Shown in pieces: positions 22,448-23,872 of a stretch of DNA of 23,872 bases (its first letter is position 1; the number at the start of each line of letters is the position of its first letter). Source of the DNA: Rhodospirillaceae bacterium CCH5-H10 (lineage in GTDB: Bacteria > Pseudomonadota > Alphaproteobacteria > Reyranellales > Reyranellaceae); contig LSKJ01000532.1 in the NCBI GenBank assembly GCA_001557035.1, positions 1 to 23,872 on the forward strand, written 5' to 3'. Made by a program: the position numbers and the translations under genes. The notes below the pieces were generated by a model. It made no database searches and was not told the origin of the DNA. It worked only from the letters and a program-made list of their open reading frames with translations.

Positions 22448-22984
22448 TCAGGTCTTCGGATAGAGCGAGTCGTATTCGCCTTCGATATCCGCGAACACCG
22501 TCCAGAACGAGGGCGGTGTTCGACCGTTGGCACGGTCCTCGAGAATGGCGAGATGCGTATGCCATCCGCCCGAGGTCTGCACCAGTTCACCGCGATCCGT
22601 GAGACGCCGATGGGTGAGAATGAGCCTCACCTTGGCACCCTCGGGCACGAGTTCGAACGTCACGTCCGACGCTCCCCAGGAAATCGTCAGGAGCCTGGGC
22701 GGCTCCACGCGAAGCACACGCTCGCGACTGACATGGCCCTTCTCGTCCATATCCTTGAAGCGCTCGGGCGGAACCGCCTTGTGAGGCGACAGATCGCGAT
22801 GCTGGAAGCGAAGTTCCACCGCGCCGCCCGGTCTGAGATCCATCGGTCCGCTGGCCAGCCATAGCCCACGCTTTTCGGAATCCACGAGGAATTCCCACAC
22901 CGTCTCGATCGGTCCGGGCAGCAGGCGTTCGAAGCGCACCTCGGCCGGCGCGATGAGGCGCCCATGGTTCTTGGTGTCGGTCAT
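22448..22984 (-). CDS. SRPBCC (AHSA1-type) domain protein
   Basis: This 178-residue START-like protein opens with EVRFERLLPGPIETVWEFLVDSEKRGLWLA (about 14-43), the typical AHSA1 start in which a helix follows the first strand. It ends with GGWHTHLAILEDRANG and a terminal helix. Such proteins form a hydrophobic cavity for small ligands. ATG 22984 overlaps the stop of the ArsR gene by 4 bp (ATGA) and has GAGGAG upstream; the longer frame to 23116 lies inside arsR. ArsR - SRPBCC pairs are common in proteobacteria, and the domain probably binds, or acts on, the compound that the regulator senses, although this is not established. Confidence 0.92.
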   Translation of the reverse strand: MTDTKNHGRLIAPAEVRFERLLPGPIETVWEFLVDSEKRGLWLASGPMDLRPGGAVELRFQHRDLSPHKAVPPERFKDMDEKGHVSRERVLRVEPPRLLTISWGASDVTFELVPEGAKVRLILTHRRLTDRGELVQTSGGWHTHLAILEDRANGRTPPSFWTVFADIEGEYDSLYPKT

Positions 22985-23331
22985 TTGCGGCTCCTCTTCT
23001 TTCTCGCATGGCTCGACAGCGCCGCTTCCAGGGCATCGAGACGCCCCGTCCAGAAGCGCTGATAGTCGGCGATCCACCGGTCGGCCTCGAAGAGCGGACC
23101 TGCCTCGATGCGGCAACGATGGGTGCGACCCTCGATCGTGCGCTTCAGAAGGCCCGCCTCTTCCAGCACCTTCACGTGCTTGGCCGCGGCGGCAAACGAC
23201 ATGTCGAACGGCTCGGCCAGTTCGCCGACGCTTCGCTCGCTCTCCGCGAGGCGTCGCAGCATCGCCCGGCGCGTGGGATCGGATAGAGCGTGGAAGACGC
23301 GGTCGAGACCATCGGTTCTTTGTTCAACCAT
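22981..23331 (-). CDS. ArsR-family winged-helix regulator
   Basis: This 116-residue regulator starts MVEQRTDGLDRVFHALSDPT, continuing RRAMLRRLAESERSVGELAEPF. The winged helix follows: SFAAAAKHVKVLEEAGLLKRTIEG is the recognition helix and wing. It lacks the metal-binding CxC box of ArsR/SmtB sensors, so it probably senses an organic ligand or redox state rather than metal. It belongs to the group usually coupled to SRPBCC genes, as here. I chose ATG 23331, which lies inside a perfect palindrome; ATGs at 23343 and 23349 in the same frame add only MFMFNH and also lack a Shine-Dalgarno. Upstream sequence predicts a leaderless mRNA and autoregulation. Confidence 0.9.
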   Translation of the reverse strand: MVEQRTDGLDRVFHALSDPTRRAMLRRLAESERSVGELAEPFDMSFAAAAKHVKVLEEAGLLKRTIEGRTHRCRIEAGPLFEADRWIADYQRFWTGRLDALEAALSSHARKKRSRK

Positions 23332-23340
23332 ATGGTTGAA
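23323..23340. promoter_or_regulatory. ArsR operator O1: 18-bp perfect palindrome over the start codon
   Basis: TTCAACCATATGGTTGAA is a perfect palindrome that contains the arsR start codon (minus strand 23331-23329). Its 8-bp arms are identical to those of the palindrome at 23363-23380. Binding of a dimer here would cover the transcription and translation start. Confidence 0.85.
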
Positions 23341-23367
23341 CATAAACATGCTGTCGACACTATTCAA
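23339..23367 (-). promoter_or_regulatory. Candidate arsR promoter between the two operators
   Basis: On the minus strand TTGAAT (23367-23362), a 17-nt spacer and TATGTT (23344-23339) form a sigma-70-like promoter. Seven nucleotides then lead to the A of the ATG at 23331, predicting a transcript with no leader. The -35 overlaps operator O2 and the -10 touches operator O1. Confidence 0.55.
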
Positions 23368-23380
23368 CCACTTGGTTGAA
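23363..23380. promoter_or_regulatory. ArsR operator O2: second 18-bp palindrome
   Basis: TTCAACCACTTGGTTGAA has the same 8-bp arms as O1 around a different 2-bp centre. The two centres are 40 bp apart, near four helical turns, so two dimers would bind roughly the same DNA face. It also lies 70 bp upstream of the divergent small exported protein gene. Confidence 0.85.
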
Positions 23381-23449
23381 TTTTTCCTCGGCCCGTTTTC
23401 CGGCAACTGGCCTCCACCGGCTGGCGTTTTTCGGTGAAGGGAGGATGCC

Positions 23450-23713
23450 ATGAACCGCCGAAGCACGATTTTCATCGCCCTTGGTGCGGCAGCCGCGGCC
23501 GTTTTTCTCGCCAGCCCGGCGGACGCCCAGTCGGGACACGCCCTCGTTCTGGCGGAGAAGGCTTGCCTGGAGAGGGGCATCAAGCCGCACACCGTCGCGT
23601 TCGACCGATGCGTCGAGAGTCTGATCCGGCCGGATCAGGTTTCGAACGTGAACATGGCCGTCAGCCCTCGTCGCTCCTGCTCGCAGTGCGGACCGTGGAT
23701 CGAAACCGGCTGA
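23450..23713 (+). CDS. Small exported protein with one C-x14-C motif and a CxxC, unknown function
   Basis: This 87-residue protein is divergent from arsR. Residues 1-26 form a signal peptide (MNRRSTIFIALGAAAAAVFL then ASPADA), with likely cleavage before QSG. The mature part holds CLERGIKPHTVAFDRC (C39-C54), the same C-x3-G-[LI]-x-P-x-[ST]-x-[GA]-[YF]-x2-C motif that is present twice in the protein at 22064. A C-terminal C77-x-x-C80 pair adds four cysteines in total, so disulphides or a metal/redox site are possible. GGGAGGA lies 4 nt before ATG 23450. It may be controlled by the ArsR protein through O2, though no clear plus-strand promoter is visible. I do not recognise the family. Confidence 0.8.
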   Translation: MNRRSTIFIALGAAAAAVFLASPADAQSGHALVLAEKACLERGIKPHTVAFDRCVESLIRPDQVSNVNMAVSPRRSCSQCGPWIETG

Positions 23714-23756
23714 ACGGCGAACTGCCATTTTAGCCGCGGTACGCTAGGCTCGCGCC

Positions 23757-23872
23757 ATGCAACCGCTTCCCGCCTCCGTCCTCCCCGTCGGCGTTCGCGC
23801 CCGCATCCTTCCCGGCATCAACGGCCTCGACATTCATGTTCTCGAGGCGGGCTTCGAAAAGGAGGGAAGCCC
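23757..23872 (+). CDS. Alpha/beta-fold hydrolase, N-terminal part only (runs off window)
   Basis: ATG 23757 opens a frame of 38 complete codons to the window end without a stop. The sequence VGVRARILPGINGLDIHVLE followed by AGFEKEGSP matches the start of epoxide-hydrolase-like alpha/beta hydrolases, whose first strands read as a G-L-x-x-H-V-L-E-A-G block before the HGFP oxyanion motif. The catalytic residues lie outside the window. No strong Shine-Dalgarno precedes the start, and the gap after the preceding stop is 43 bp. Confidence 0.65.
   Translation, partial: MQPLPASVLPVGVRARILPGINGLDIHVLEAGFEKEGS

Overview
The window reads as chromosomal DNA of a high-GC alphaproteobacterium. The grounds are dense coding in GC-rich codons, frequent 4-bp ATGA/GTGA gene overlaps, many CoA-linked catabolic genes (CaiB/BaiF transferases, acyl-CoA dehydrogenases, SDRs), and a dispersed intergenic palindrome of the GTCATCCTGAGCGCAGC type. 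Rhodospirillales or Rhizobiales (for example a Reyranella- or Bradyrhizobium-like organism) would fit, but the genus is a guess. No tRNA, rRNA, CRISPR array, transposase or phage gene was seen.

Layout. 1-357 (-) is the start of a GNAT acetyltransferase, cut by the window edge, in visibly AT-richer DNA. 481-4111 holds two divergent class III CoA-transferases, the right-hand one translationally coupled to an MFS permease. 4192-8264 (-) holds a feruloyl-CoA-synthetase-like ligase, then an SDR overlapping a D-threonine-aldolase-like PLP enzyme. Divergent from the ligase, 8344-10940 (+) holds an OxlT-like MFS antiporter and an ACAD10/11-type acyl-CoA dehydrogenase with a strong terminator. 11140-12139 holds a small DUF202 membrane protein convergent with a VOC-fold protein. 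12225-15981 (+) is a TetR - HlyD-type adaptor - ABC ATPase - ABC-2 permease efflux operon with an operator-like dyad in front. 16053-17990 (-) is a complete copper amine oxidase. Divergent from it, 18110-21938 (+) carries a DMT permease, an SDR, an alpha/beta hydrolase and a second acyl-CoA dehydrogenase. 22064-23713 holds two small secreted proteins sharing a Cys-repeat motif, on either side of an ArsR - SRPBCC pair controlled by two 18-bp palindromes. The window ends in the first 38 codons of another alpha/beta hydrolase.

How the genes may work together. Most of the window looks like peripheral catabolism: uptake (two MFS, one DMT), activation to CoA thioesters (ligase, CoA-transferases), dehydrogenation (two ACADs, two SDRs), hydrolysis and amine oxidation. 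The substrates cannot be read from sequence, and key partner genes of named pathways (ferulate ech/vdh, oxalate oxc) are absent, so the grouping is inference.

The most interesting signals are: (1) a shared C-x3-G-[LI]-x-P-x-[ST]-x-[GA]-[YF]-x2-C motif, present three times in two small exported proteins I do not recognise; (2) two identical-arm 18-bp palindromes at the arsR start, one containing the start codon, with a promoter geometry predicting a leaderless mRNA; (3) a five-locus palindromic repeat family that hugs stop codons, supplies one stop codon, and abuts two Shine-Dalgarno sequences. There is no gene-free stretch longer than 300 bases; the longest is 6228-6404, which holds a repeat copy.
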